DNA of 12,322 nucleotides from a bacterium. GTDB lineage: Bacteria; Krumholzibacteriota; Krumholzibacteria; LZORAL124-64-63. The notes under the pieces were generated by a model. That model ran no database searches. It was not told the origin of the DNA and worked only from the letters and a program-made list of their open reading frames with translations. Location of the stretch: assembly GCA_021767885.1 (NCBI GenBank), contig JAASSM010000010.1, positions 1 through 12,322 on the forward strand, written 5' to 3'. The position numbers were made by a program, and so were the translations under genes. Positions 1 through 7,600 of the stretch are shown piece after piece (position 1 is the first letter of the stretch; each line of letters starts with the position of its first letter).

Positions 1-1169
1 ACCAGCTGCGAGTAGTGCCGCACCTCCAGGCGGCGGAAGACCACCGCGCCGCCCTTGGCCAGGCGCGAGACGAACTCCGGCGCCAGGGCGGGCGGGGCCT
101 CCTCGCCGGGGGCGCGGTCGCCGCCGGTGTCGCGGAAGCGGCGGGCGGAGGCCAGCAGGTCGAACACCGCGCCGGACGACATCTCCGCGCCCTGCATCAC
201 GCCGCTGGCGTTGGTCTCGGCGAAGAACTCGCGGCCCAGGTTGGTGGTGAACAGCAGCCAGGACTGCCGGAAGTCCACCGGCCGGTCCAGGGACTTGTCC
301 ACCACCTCGCCCTTGTCCAGCACCGCCAGCAGCGACTGGATCACCAGGTCGTGGGCCTTCTCGATCTCGTCGAAGAGCAGGACGCAGCGCGGATGCTCGG
401 CCACGAAGCCGGTGAGCGTGCCCGGCCGCGAGCCCTTGTAGATCTGCTCGGTGCCGAAGAGACCCTCGAAGTTCTGCTCGGCGGCCATGGTGCTCATGTC
501 GAAGCGCTTCCAGGCGTACGGCCGGTCCGTGCCCGCGCCCAGGTGCTCGGCGAAGCTCTCGGCCAGGTAGGTCTTGCCCACCCCCGGGGGCCCCAGGAAC
601 GTGAACACGCCGCGCGGCCCGCTGCCGCTGCCGCCCACCAGGGCGCGGAAGTAGGCGTCGGCCAGCATGCGCACCGCCGACCGCTGGCCGAGCACCTTGC
701 GGTTCAGCGCCGCGGCCAGCCGCTCGCTCGCGACCAGCGCGGCCTGCAGCCGGCCCACCAGGGCGCTGGGAACCTGGCCGCCATGGTTCCGCTCGCGCAG
801 GTCGATCACCACCGGATCGGGCTGGTCCAGCAGCGCGGGGATCAGCGCCTCCGGCGCCAGGGACGACCCCTGCGCGTGCGCCGCCGCGATGGCCGCGTCG
901 AGAAAGCGATCGAAGCCCATCCGCTCGTCGGTCTCCGGCTCGGCCGCGGCGCGCTCGGCGCTCTCCAGCACCGACGGCGGCCAGGCGATGCCGTCGGGAT
1001 GGGCGCCCAGGACGCCCAGCAGCGCGGCGCTCACCCGGGGCTCCTCGCGCAGGGCGTGGGCGCCGCAGAGCAGATCCGGGACGGTCATGCGGTCGCGCCC
1101 CCCGGCGCGGGCGGCGCGCTTGGCCCACTGGACCATGCGGGCGGTGATGGGATCGAGGGTGGTGCTCAT
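1..1169 (-). CDS. Hsp100/Clp-like AAA+ ATPase with Clp-N region, 3' end beyond window
   Basis: My minus-strand translation gives 389 residues from an ATG at 1169, open at the left edge, so the C-terminus is missing. Residues 1-130 resemble a Clp-N (substrate/adaptor-binding) double repeat. One AAA+ module of the ClpB D2 / AAA_2 type follows: Walker A GPPGVGKT (193-200), Walker B LLFDEIEK with D267/E268, sensor-1 N310 in FTTNLG, and an arginine-finger-like PEFVSR (364-369). In ClpA/B/C two AAA modules follow Clp-N; here only one is seen directly after it, so this is a compact Hsp100-like unfoldase or disaggregase. No M-domain coiled coil or ClpP-binding loop is visible, though either could lie in the missing part. 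A GGGAG sits 10 nt before the ATG. It is the last visible gene of the minus-strand operon, 56 nt after the YbjN-like gene. The family is sure; the substrate is unknown. Confidence 0.9.
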   Translation of the reverse strand, partial: MSTTLDPITARMVQWAKRAARAGGRDRMTVPDLLCGAHALREEPRVSAALLGVLGAHPDGIAWPPSVLESAERAAAEPETDERMGFDRFLDAAIAAAHAQGSSLAPEALIPALLDQPDPVVIDLRERNHGGQVPSALVGRLQAALVASERLAAALNRKVLGQRSAVRMLADAYFRALVGGSGSGPRGVFTFLGPPGVGKTYLAESFAEHLGAGTDRPYAWKRFDMSTMAAEQNFEGLFGTEQIYKGSRPGTLTGFVAEHPRCVLLFDEIEKAHDLVIQSLLAVLDKGEVVDKSLDRPVDFRQSWLLFTTNLGREFFAETNASGVMQGAEMSSGAVFDLLASARRFRDTGGDRAPGEEAPPALAPEFVSRLAKGGAVVFRRLEVRHYSQL

Positions 1170-1225
1170 GCCGGACGGACTCCCTGGTTGCGCGGTGCGG
1201 GGCGGTGAGGACGGCGTGGTGCGGC

Positions 1226-1936
1226 TCAGAGCATGGTGGGCGGGCCGGTGTCCTGGTCGCCGCCGCTGCCGCCGCTGGCGCCGCCGCCGGCTCCGGACGC
1301 GCCGCCGGAGGCGCCGGAGCCGCCACCGTCGGCGGCCGCGTCGGCCCCGTCCCCTCGTGCGGCGAGCACGGCCTTGACCCGGGCGAGGAAGGCCGGGTCG
1401 GACGCGGCCGGGCCGTCGGGGGCCCCGGCGGCCGGAGCGGCCGTGCCGGCGATCGGCGGACCGGCGCCGTCGACGGGGTCGTCCCCGGGCAGGACCACCA
1501 CGCCCTCCTTGGCCGCGCGGAGCAGGCACTCGTGGTACTTGTCGATGATGGAGCACAGGGCCTGGATGCAGCGCTGGAGCTGGCGGCGGGTGAGCCGTGC
1601 GTCCTCGAGGGGCAGCTCGATGATCGGGCGCACCTCGCCGTCGCTGGCGTCCCACTCGAACTGCACCAGCTTGGTGCGCCACTGGACGCGGGCGCAGGCG
1701 CGGAGGAAGGCGTCCTGGTGGCCGCCGAGGACGAAGTACGCCCGCGGCGCCATCAGGGTGAAGAACTCGCCGTCCTCCATGAGCTCGATCATCAGGGTGA
1801 GGGCCCTGTCGTCGTTCTTCTCGGGGTCGCGGTAGACCTGGGTCTCCATGGTGAGGAAGAGGTACCCGTCCTGGTGCTGGTACGACAGGTCCAGCTCCTC
1901 GAGCAGGCCGGCGATCTGGTCGATGGTCATGGCCAT
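1226..1936 (-). CDS. YbjN-like (type III secretion chaperone-fold) protein with Gly/Ala-rich tail
   Basis: 236 residues. Residues 1-145 look like the YbjN / type-III-secretion-chaperone-like family: an N-terminal helix (DQIAGLLEELDL), a strand set around YLFLTMETQVY and FFTLMAPRAYFVL, then a polar sheet (VQFEWDASDGEVRPIIELPL) and a long helix (RRQLQRCIQALCSIIDKYHECL). Proteins of this fold dimerise and bind partner proteins; they are not enzymes. Residues 147-236 are low complexity, rich in Gly, Ala, Ser and Pro, with one short helical island (DPAFLARVKAVLAARG, 180-195) that could be a docking segment. The first ATG (1936) is preferred over the ATG at 1930 because GGAAAGG (1945-1951) lies 8 nt upstream of it. 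The gene sits 34 nt after another YbjN-like gene and 56 nt before the AAA+ ATPase. The adaptor role is inferred from fold and context only. Confidence 0.8.
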   Translation of the reverse strand: MAMTIDQIAGLLEELDLSYQHQDGYLFLTMETQVYRDPEKNDDRALTLMIELMEDGEFFTLMAPRAYFVLGGHQDAFLRACARVQWRTKLVQFEWDASDGEVRPIIELPLEDARLTRRQLQRCIQALCSIIDKYHECLLRAAKEGVVVLPGDDPVDGAGPPIAGTAAPAAGAPDGPAASDPAFLARVKAVLAARGDGADAAADGGGSGASGGASGAGGGASGGSGGDQDTGPPTML

Positions 1937-1970
1937 GGCTGGCGCCTTTCCGGTGGGGGCGAAGGGGCGC

Positions 1971-2363
1971 CTAGGCCCGCATGATCTGCGCGAAGGTGTC
2001 CACGGCGGACTGCACCGCCGACAGGCCGCGCGGCAGCACCGTCTGGACCGTCTCGGGCGGGTCGCAGAAGAGCTCGAGGGAGGCCCAGGTGTCGTCCTTG
2101 ACCACGTAGACCTTGGCCACCTTGGTCTGCGCGGTGGCGTCGTGGGCGGCCACGTAGGCCCGGGCCCGCTCGTCCTCGTTCTCGATGGACCAGAAGTTGG
2201 GGAAGACCAGGCGGAAGAACTGCTCGTCGTCCTGGTCGACGAACACGAAGTAGGTCTTGCCCTCGATCTTGAACATGAGGTCGCCGTCCTTGTCGATGCT
2301 GGGACGGTAGCCTTCCTGGTCGAGGAACTCGCGGTAGAGGTCCATGCGCTCCTGACGGGTCAT
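1971..2363 (-). CDS. Small YbjN-domain protein
   Basis: 130 residues, a complete YbjN-type domain. It opens with a helix (QERMDLYREFLDQEGYRP), then a beta meander (DGDLMFKIEGKTYFVFVD) typical of the family, then an acidic QDDEQFF stretch. A second sheet (KVAKVYVVKDDTWASLELF) and a C-terminal helix (SAVQSAVDTFAQIMRA) follow. The fold is that of type III secretion chaperones; the family is annotated as putative sensory transduction or protein-binding factors without enzyme activity. It starts inside the stop of the upstream phosphoesterase gene (ATGA overlap) with AGGAAAGGA just upstream, so translation is probably coupled. It is shorter than and divergent from the second YbjN-like protein downstream, so the pair could form a heterodimer. 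It is predicted cytoplasmic, with no signal or membrane segment. Confidence 0.85.
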   Translation of the reverse strand: MTRQERMDLYREFLDQEGYRPSIDKDGDLMFKIEGKTYFVFVDQDDEQFFRLVFPNFWSIENEDERARAYVAAHDATAQTKVAKVYVVKDDTWASLELFCDPPETVQTVLPRGLSAVQSAVDTFAQIMRA

Positions 2364-3322
2364 GCCGTTCCTTTCCTGTCGACCGTCACCAGCCGCTCCC
2401 GGGAGAGCGGCCGGCCGCGGTCCTCCTCGCGCCAGCGGTAGGCGGCCAGCTGGCCATGGTGAGCGACGCTCAGGTCCAGGCAGGCCCAGTTGCGGCCCAC
2501 GCTGGATCCGTCACGCCGGGGATTCCACCAGTAGTGGCCGAAGAACACGGGGACGCCGTCCGGGGACGGGATCTCCGGCACGTCGCGGGCGGCGATGGGC
2601 GTGGTCGCCGCGGGGCGGTCGTCGGGCAGGATCAGTCGCTCCGGGGCGTCGGGACGACCATCCAGCCACCAGCGGTACCGCGCCTCCTGGCGGAGTGTAC
2701 CACGTTCGTCGCGGAATTGGTGCTCCTGAGCGACGGGCACCTCCGGCCCCTTGAGCAGCGTCTCGAGGATCCGGTTCTCCAGCGACGGCTTCTCGTACGC
2801 CGCCACCAGGAACTCCCGGGTCAGGCGGTCGCCGCGGGTCAGGGGGTGGTCGCGGAAGGCCGCCAGGTGGCGTGGCGACCAGCAGGCGTGCACCACGCGC
2901 AGGGGGCCGTCGGCGAGCTCCAGGACCACCGGCAGGGTGAGGAAGAAGGCGATGGCGTCGGCCCAGGCGTCGGGCCGGTCCGCGAACTCGCGGAGGAACT
3001 CCTCGTGCTGCCGGGTCTTCTCCGGCGTGTGCGGCCGGAGGAACACGCCGGGCCGTGCGGGATGCTCGGTGTGGTAGCCGATGGCGTTGAGCTCGTGGTT
3101 GCCCATCACCGCCCGGGCCCAGCCGCGGTCGATCATGGCGCGGACCATCTCCAGGACGCGGCCGTTGCGGGGGCCGCGGTCGATGAGGTCGCCCAGGAAG
3201 ATGGCGGTGGTGCCGGCGGGCGGGCGCCAGGCGGGGCCGTCGGCCGTGTAGCCCAGGGTCTGCAGGAGGGACTCCAGCTCGTCGGCGTGGCCGTGGACGT
3301 CCCCGATGAGGTCGAAGTTCAT
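2360..3322 (-). CDS. PPP-type metallophosphoesterase (calcineurin-like)
   Basis: 320 residues with the full set of metal-binding motifs of the calcineurin-like superfamily: GDVHG (7-11), GDLIDRG (44-50), GNHE (74-77), a histidine in VVHACW (H145) and one in FFGHYW (H263). These bind a dinuclear metal centre that hydrolyses phosphate esters. The PPP-like order and spacing, close to PrpE/ApaH-type bacterial phosphatases, suggests a phosphoprotein or dinucleoside-polyphosphate substrate; sequence does not decide. The C-terminal CLDLSVAHHGQLAAYRW is the usual closing strand of this group. The ATG at 3322 has GAGGAG 8 nt upstream. Its TGA overlaps the ATG of the YbjN gene, and it follows the DUF4236-TPR gene by 48 nt, so it belongs to the same operon. 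It is predicted cytoplasmic. Confidence 0.92.
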   Translation of the reverse strand: MNFDLIGDVHGHADELESLLQTLGYTADGPAWRPPAGTTAIFLGDLIDRGPRNGRVLEMVRAMIDRGWARAVMGNHELNAIGYHTEHPARPGVFLRPHTPEKTRQHEEFLREFADRPDAWADAIAFFLTLPVVLELADGPLRVVHACWSPRHLAAFRDHPLTRGDRLTREFLVAAYEKPSLENRILETLLKGPEVPVAQEHQFRDERGTLRQEARYRWWLDGRPDAPERLILPDDRPAATTPIAARDVPEIPSPDGVPVFFGHYWWNPRRDGSSVGRNWACLDLSVAHHGQLAAYRWREEDRGRPLSRERLVTVDRKGTA

Positions 3323-3370
3323 GGTGCGGCTCCTCGTGGTGCGGCGGGTCAGTGGTCGCGTGCGTCGGGG

Positions 3371-4474
3371 TCAGTGGTCGAGCTGGCTGCGGGCCTCCAC
3401 GTCGTCCGGGGCCTCGGCGAGGATCCGCTCCCACTCCCCCCGCGCCCGCGCCCGCTGTCCCAGATCCCGGTACACGCGCGCCCGCTCGCGGCGGATCGCC
3501 CGCAGCAGGTCCGGGTCGCGGTCCTTGCGGCGGCGCAGGGCGGCGGTGAGGGCGTCGCGGGCCGGCGTGTCGAGGCCCAGGGCGCGCAGGGCCTGGCCGC
3601 GGTGCAGCAGCAGCGCGGCGTGCACCGAGGACTCGTTGGTCACGCCGGCCGTCAGCTCCACCACCCGGCGGGCGGTGCGGCGGTCGGTGGTCGCGGTGTC
3701 CGGCGCCGCGGCGTCCTCCGCGGCCGCGGCCGCGCCGCGTGGGGCACGGTCGTCCAGCAGCAGCTCGGCCAGCGAGAGGCGGACCACCACGTCGTCGGGG
3801 TGATCGCGGTGCAGGCGCTCGAGGGCCGCCCGCGCCGCGGCGAGGCGGCCCTGGGCCTGGTACGCCTCCACCAGGCCGAGCTGGGCGCCGCGCCAGGTGG
3901 GCTGGACGTGGGCCACCACGTGGTCGGTCACCGGCAGGGCGAGGGTGAGGTTCAGCCCGTACTTCTCCAGCAGGCGGCCCAGGGTGCGGCGCCGCGTCGA
4001 CGCACGCTCGAGCCAGCGGGCGGCCGGATCCAGATCCCCGGCGTCCAGGGCCAGGAAACCGGCGAGGAAGGCGGCGTCGGCATGCCGGTCGGCGGCCGCG
4101 GCGAGGTGGCGGCGGGCGGCGACCGCGTCGCCGGTCACCTGGGCCTTGCACCCCTCCACGAACGACCGCTCCGACCGCGGCGTCAGCAGCCGCTGGAAGA
4201 ATCCCAGGTCCAGCTTGCTGCGCGCCGGCACCGCCGGCGGCGCGGGCGCCGGGCGGCGCCGCCGGCCCCGGGAGCCGGACGCCCCGCCCGACCCGCCGTC
4301 CACCTCGGTGTAGAACAGCCCCGTCCCGGGGATGCCCACCGTGCGGCGGACACCGTCGCGGCCCAGGGTCAGGCGGGCGCCGGGCACCCCGAACGAGGGC
4401 GACACGCCAGACTTGCTCAGGTTCAGGCTCACGCCCGGGGCGATCTTCAGGCGTCGGAAGAAGCGGAAGGCCAT
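3371..4474 (-). CDS. DUF4236 domain protein fused to TPR repeats
   Basis: 367 residues. The first 57 match DUF4236: a basic start (MAFRFFRRLKIAPG), LNLSKSGVSPSFG, and a GVRRTVGIPGTGLFYT end. Function of the domain is unknown. A Gly/Ser/Arg/Pro-rich linker (58-85) leads to a helical C-terminus (about 105-360) with TPR-like A/G/A-A patterns such as AQLGLVEAYQAQGRLAAARAALER (described by its Tyr/Gly/Ala spacing) and AIRRERARVYRDLGQRAR, suited to protein binding. The open frame extends upstream to 4639, but the ATG at 4474 is chosen because DUF4236 begins exactly there and GGAGG (4479-4483) lies 4 nt before it. It is the first gene of the minus-strand operon, transcribed divergently from the sensor kinase. 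No signal peptide is seen. Confidence 0.87.
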   Translation of the reverse strand: MAFRFFRRLKIAPGVSLNLSKSGVSPSFGVPGARLTLGRDGVRRTVGIPGTGLFYTEVDGGSGGASGSRGRRRRPAPAPPAVPARSKLDLGFFQRLLTPRSERSFVEGCKAQVTGDAVAARRHLAAAADRHADAAFLAGFLALDAGDLDPAARWLERASTRRRTLGRLLEKYGLNLTLALPVTDHVVAHVQPTWRGAQLGLVEAYQAQGRLAAARAALERLHRDHPDDVVVRLSLAELLLDDRAPRGAAAAAEDAAAPDTATTDRRTARRVVELTAGVTNESSVHAALLLHRGQALRALGLDTPARDALTAALRRRKDRDPDLLRAIRRERARVYRDLGQRARARGEWERILAEAPDDVEARSQLDH

Positions 4475-4478
4475 GGTT

Positions 4479-4483
4479 CCTCC
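4479..4483 (-). promoter_or_regulatory. Shine-Dalgarno that fixes the DUF4236-TPR start
   Basis: The minus strand reads GGGGGAGGAACC directly before the ATG at 4474, a strong SD with 4-nt spacing. It excludes the longer frame beginning at 4639, whose extra 55 residues match nothing recognisable. Confidence 0.75.
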
Positions 4484-4632
4484 CCCGAGGGACCGTGCAG
4501 ACGGTGATCGTGCCGAGGATGGGCGGTGGGCGGCCGTCCCGTCAACGGGAAACGGGTTAAAGAGGTCTGTATGTGCGGCCGACATGATGCTCATGGCCGC
4601 CTGCGGGCCGACGGTCCTCCTGGAGGGAACAC

Positions 4633-4636
4633 GGAG
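4633..4636 (+). promoter_or_regulatory. Ribosome binding site of the sensor kinase
   Basis: GGAG lies 5 nt before the ATG at 4642. A better SD match, GGAGGG (4622-4627), lies 14 nt upstream, too far for this ATG, and no alternative start sits at its proper distance in frame. Confidence 0.6.
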
Positions 4637-4641
4637 CATTC

Positions 4642-7600
4642 ATGACGCCGGACACGGGGAACCCCAGCGACCACCTCCGCGAGATCATCACGGTCGACGC
4701 CGAGGCCTGCGTCAACTGCCACCGCTGCATCGCCGCCTGTCCGGTGAAGTACTGCAACGACGGCAGCGGCGACCACGTGGCCGTCGATCCCGACCTCTGC
4801 ATCGGCTGCGGCGCCTGCATCGCCGCCTGCACCCACGATGCGCGCCGCGTGCGCGACCGCCTCGACGCCGTGCTGGAGCGCCTCGCCGCCGGTATCCCCC
4901 ACTGCGCCATCATCGCCCCGGCGGCCGCCGCCAGCTTCGGCGACCGGCTGCCCCGCCTGGTGGGCTGGCTGCAGGACCAGGGCATCGCCGCCTGCTTCGA
5001 CGTCAGCTACGGCGCCGAGCTGGCCGTCCGCAGCTACCTGGACCACGTGGATCGGGACGCGCCGGCCTGCGTGATCACCCAGCCCTGTCCGGTGATCGTC
5101 GATTACGTCGAGCGCTACCGTCCGGAGTTGCTGCCTCACCTGGCGCCCGTGCACAGCCCCATGGTCCACACCGTGCAGCTGATCCGCGAGCACTGGCCGC
5201 AGTACCGGGATCATCACCTCCTCGCCATCTCGCCCTGTGCGGCCAAGGCCCGCGAGTTTGCGGACCTGGACCTGCCGGTGGCCAACGTCACCATCGCCGC
5301 GCTGCAGGCGCATCTCGAGCGTCATGGCGTGGACCTGGCCAGCCAGCCCGCGGGGGACTTCGCCACGCCGCCGGCGAGGGTGGCCACGGGCTTCTCCTCG
5401 CCCGGTGGACTGGCGGAGGCTCTCACCGCGGCGCGTCCCGATCTGGGCCACCACATCCGCACCCTGCAGGGCGCGGGGGTCTACGCCTACCTCGACGGCC
5501 TGGCCGCGGCCATCGCCGCCGGCGAGGCGCCCCGCCTGGTGGACGTGCTCAACTGCCCCAGCGGCTGCAACGGTGGCACCGGCACCGGCCAGCAGATGCG
5601 CGCCCATCCCGACCGGCTGGAGGCGCCGGTCCGCCGCCGCCAGCAGGCGGCGCGGCGGGCCGCGACGACCGACGGGCACGACCCCGCGCACGTGGTCGAC
5701 GGTGGACTCGCCGCGAGCGCGGCCGCCACCGTCCCCGCGACCGCGGAAGCCGGCGGGCTCGCCGCGCATCTCGACCGCCACTGGGATCCCGCCGCGGCCC
5801 GGCGCACCTACGTGGACCGGTCCGCGGTGACGGCGCCGCTGCGGGAGGTGTCGTCCTCCGCGCTCGCGGCCGCCCTGACCACCCTCGGCAAGCACGACGC
5901 CGCCAGCCTGCACGACTGTGCCGCCTGCGGCTACGGCAGCTGCGAGGGCATGGCCCGGGCGCTGCACCTGGGCCTCAGCCAGCCGGCCCACTGCCAGGCG
6001 TACCTGCGCGAGTCCCTGGCGGCGAACATCTTCGACGGCCTGCACACCGGCCTGGTGACCATCGACCCGCAGACGCACACGATCCTGCGCGTGAACCCCA
6101 AGTTCGCGGCCATGACGGGCCGGACGCCAGCCGACCTCGTGGGCCGCGAGTGCCACGAGACCATCTGCCCCAACGAGCGCGGCAACTGCCCCATCACCGA
6201 CCGCGGACTCGACGTCCACGAGGCCGAGTGCACGCTCCTGGACGTGCATGGCCGCGAGGTGCCCGTCGTCAAGACGGCGACGCGGATCATCGAGCACGGC
6301 CGCTGCGTGCTGATCGAGAACATCACCAGCATCGCCGAGCAGAAGGCCCTCGAGCACGACCTCGCCGCCACCGCCGACCACGCCCGCGCCCTGGCCGAGA
6401 CCGCCGAGCATGCCAGCGAGGCCAAGAGCGCGTTCCTGGCGAACATGAGCCACGAGATGCGCACGCCGCTCAACGGGATCCTCGGCGTGGTGGAACTGCT
6501 GGCCGGAACGCCCCTCGGCACCGAGCAGCAGGGCTACGTGCGGACGCTCCAGCAGTGTGGCGAGCACCTGCTGGGCCTGATCTCCGACGTGCTGGACCTC
6601 GCGCGCATCGAGTCGGGCAAGCTGGTCCTGGACGTGGACGACCTCGACCCCCAGGCCGTCCTGCAGGAGGCCGTGGGCATCCTCGCCGCCCGGGCGACGA
6701 GCAAGGGGCTGGACCTGCGCCTGGAGGTGGCGCCGGAGGTCCCGACCTGCCTGCGCGGCGACGCGGGCCGCCTCCGCCAGATGGTGCTCAACCTCCTGGG
6801 CAACGCCATCAAGTTCACCGAGCACGGCCAGGTCCACGTGCGCGCCGACCTCGTGGGCCGCGACGCCGGCGCCGCCCGCCTGCGCGTGCGCGTGCGCGAC
6901 ACCGGCCCCGGCATCCCCGAGGACTGCCAGGACCGCCTCTTCCAGACCTTCAGCCAGGCCGACACCTCGGCCACCCGTCGCCACGGCGGCAGCGGCCTGG
7001 GCCTGGCCATCACCCGCCAGCTCGCCCACCTCATGGGCGGCGACGTGGACGTCCTCAGCAGCCCTGGCCGGGGCTCGACGTTCTGGTTCACGGTCCGGCT
7101 GGCGTGGCCGCGACGGCCGGTGCCGCAGCCGCTCGCCTCCCGGACGCCCGGGCCGGCGCGGTCGGTGGAGGCCCCCCCGGGGGGCACCGCCGGTGGTCGT
7201 GGCGGGGGCGCTGGCCGGGGCGCGGGCGAGTGCGCTGACCGGGGCGCCGGCGAGGCGCTGGCGTGGCGGGTCCTGGACGGGCCGCAGGAGGAGCCGCAGG
7301 AGGAACGGCAGGCGGAGCCGCAGGATGGGCCGCAGGACGGACGGCCGGTGGGGCCGCAGGCGGAACGCCACGAGGGGCCTCCCGGGCGCCCCCGCGATCC
7401 CGACGGGTTGCCGCCGGATCTGCGGGTCCTGCTGGTGGAGGACAACCGGATCAACCAGGTGGTGGCGCTGCGATTGCTGGAGAAGACGCTCGGGGTGATT
7501 GCCGAGGCCGTGGACAACGGGCAGGAGGCCCTGGACGCCCTCGCGGCGGGGGACTACGACGTCGTGCTCATGGACTACCACATGCCCGTCATGGACGGCC

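Larger units (their letters stand above)
4475..4641. promoter_or_regulatory. Divergent promoter region between operon and sensor kinase
   Basis: This 167-bp gap is the only upstream region for both the five-gene minus operon and the plus-strand kinase. It holds the inverted repeat CCCGT-CA-ACGGG (4538-4549), followed at once by a direct repeat AACGGGA/AACGGGT (4544-4557). On the minus strand the repeat contains TTGACG (4540-4545), a fair -35 match; CATCCT (4516-4521), 18 bp away, is only a weak -10. No convincing plus-strand promoter was found. Operator function is inferred from position and symmetry. Confidence 0.4.

Noticed and set aside
15..1208. Plus-strand frame of 397 codons over the AAA+ gene.
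   Set aside because: The composition is His/Arg/Gly/Ala-rich without any motif, while the minus strand encodes Walker A, Walker B and sensor motifs in order.
3347..3380. 12-bp direct repeat GGTCAGTGGTCG at 3347-3358 and 3369-3380, the second copy containing the DUF4236-TPR stop codon.
   Set aside because: It is short, the sequence after the two copies does not match, and no function is suggested; chance or a small slippage duplication is enough.
4475..4639. Longer N-terminus (55 residues) for the DUF4236-TPR protein.
   Set aside because: The extension runs through the shared promoter gap and the kinase SD. A strong SD and the canonical DUF4236 start favour 4474.
4642..5568. A catalytic, H2-evolving [FeFe] hydrogenase.
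   Set aside because: The proton-relay Cys is replaced by Pro148 and the domain is fused to PAS, kinase and receiver modules, so a sensor is the better reading.
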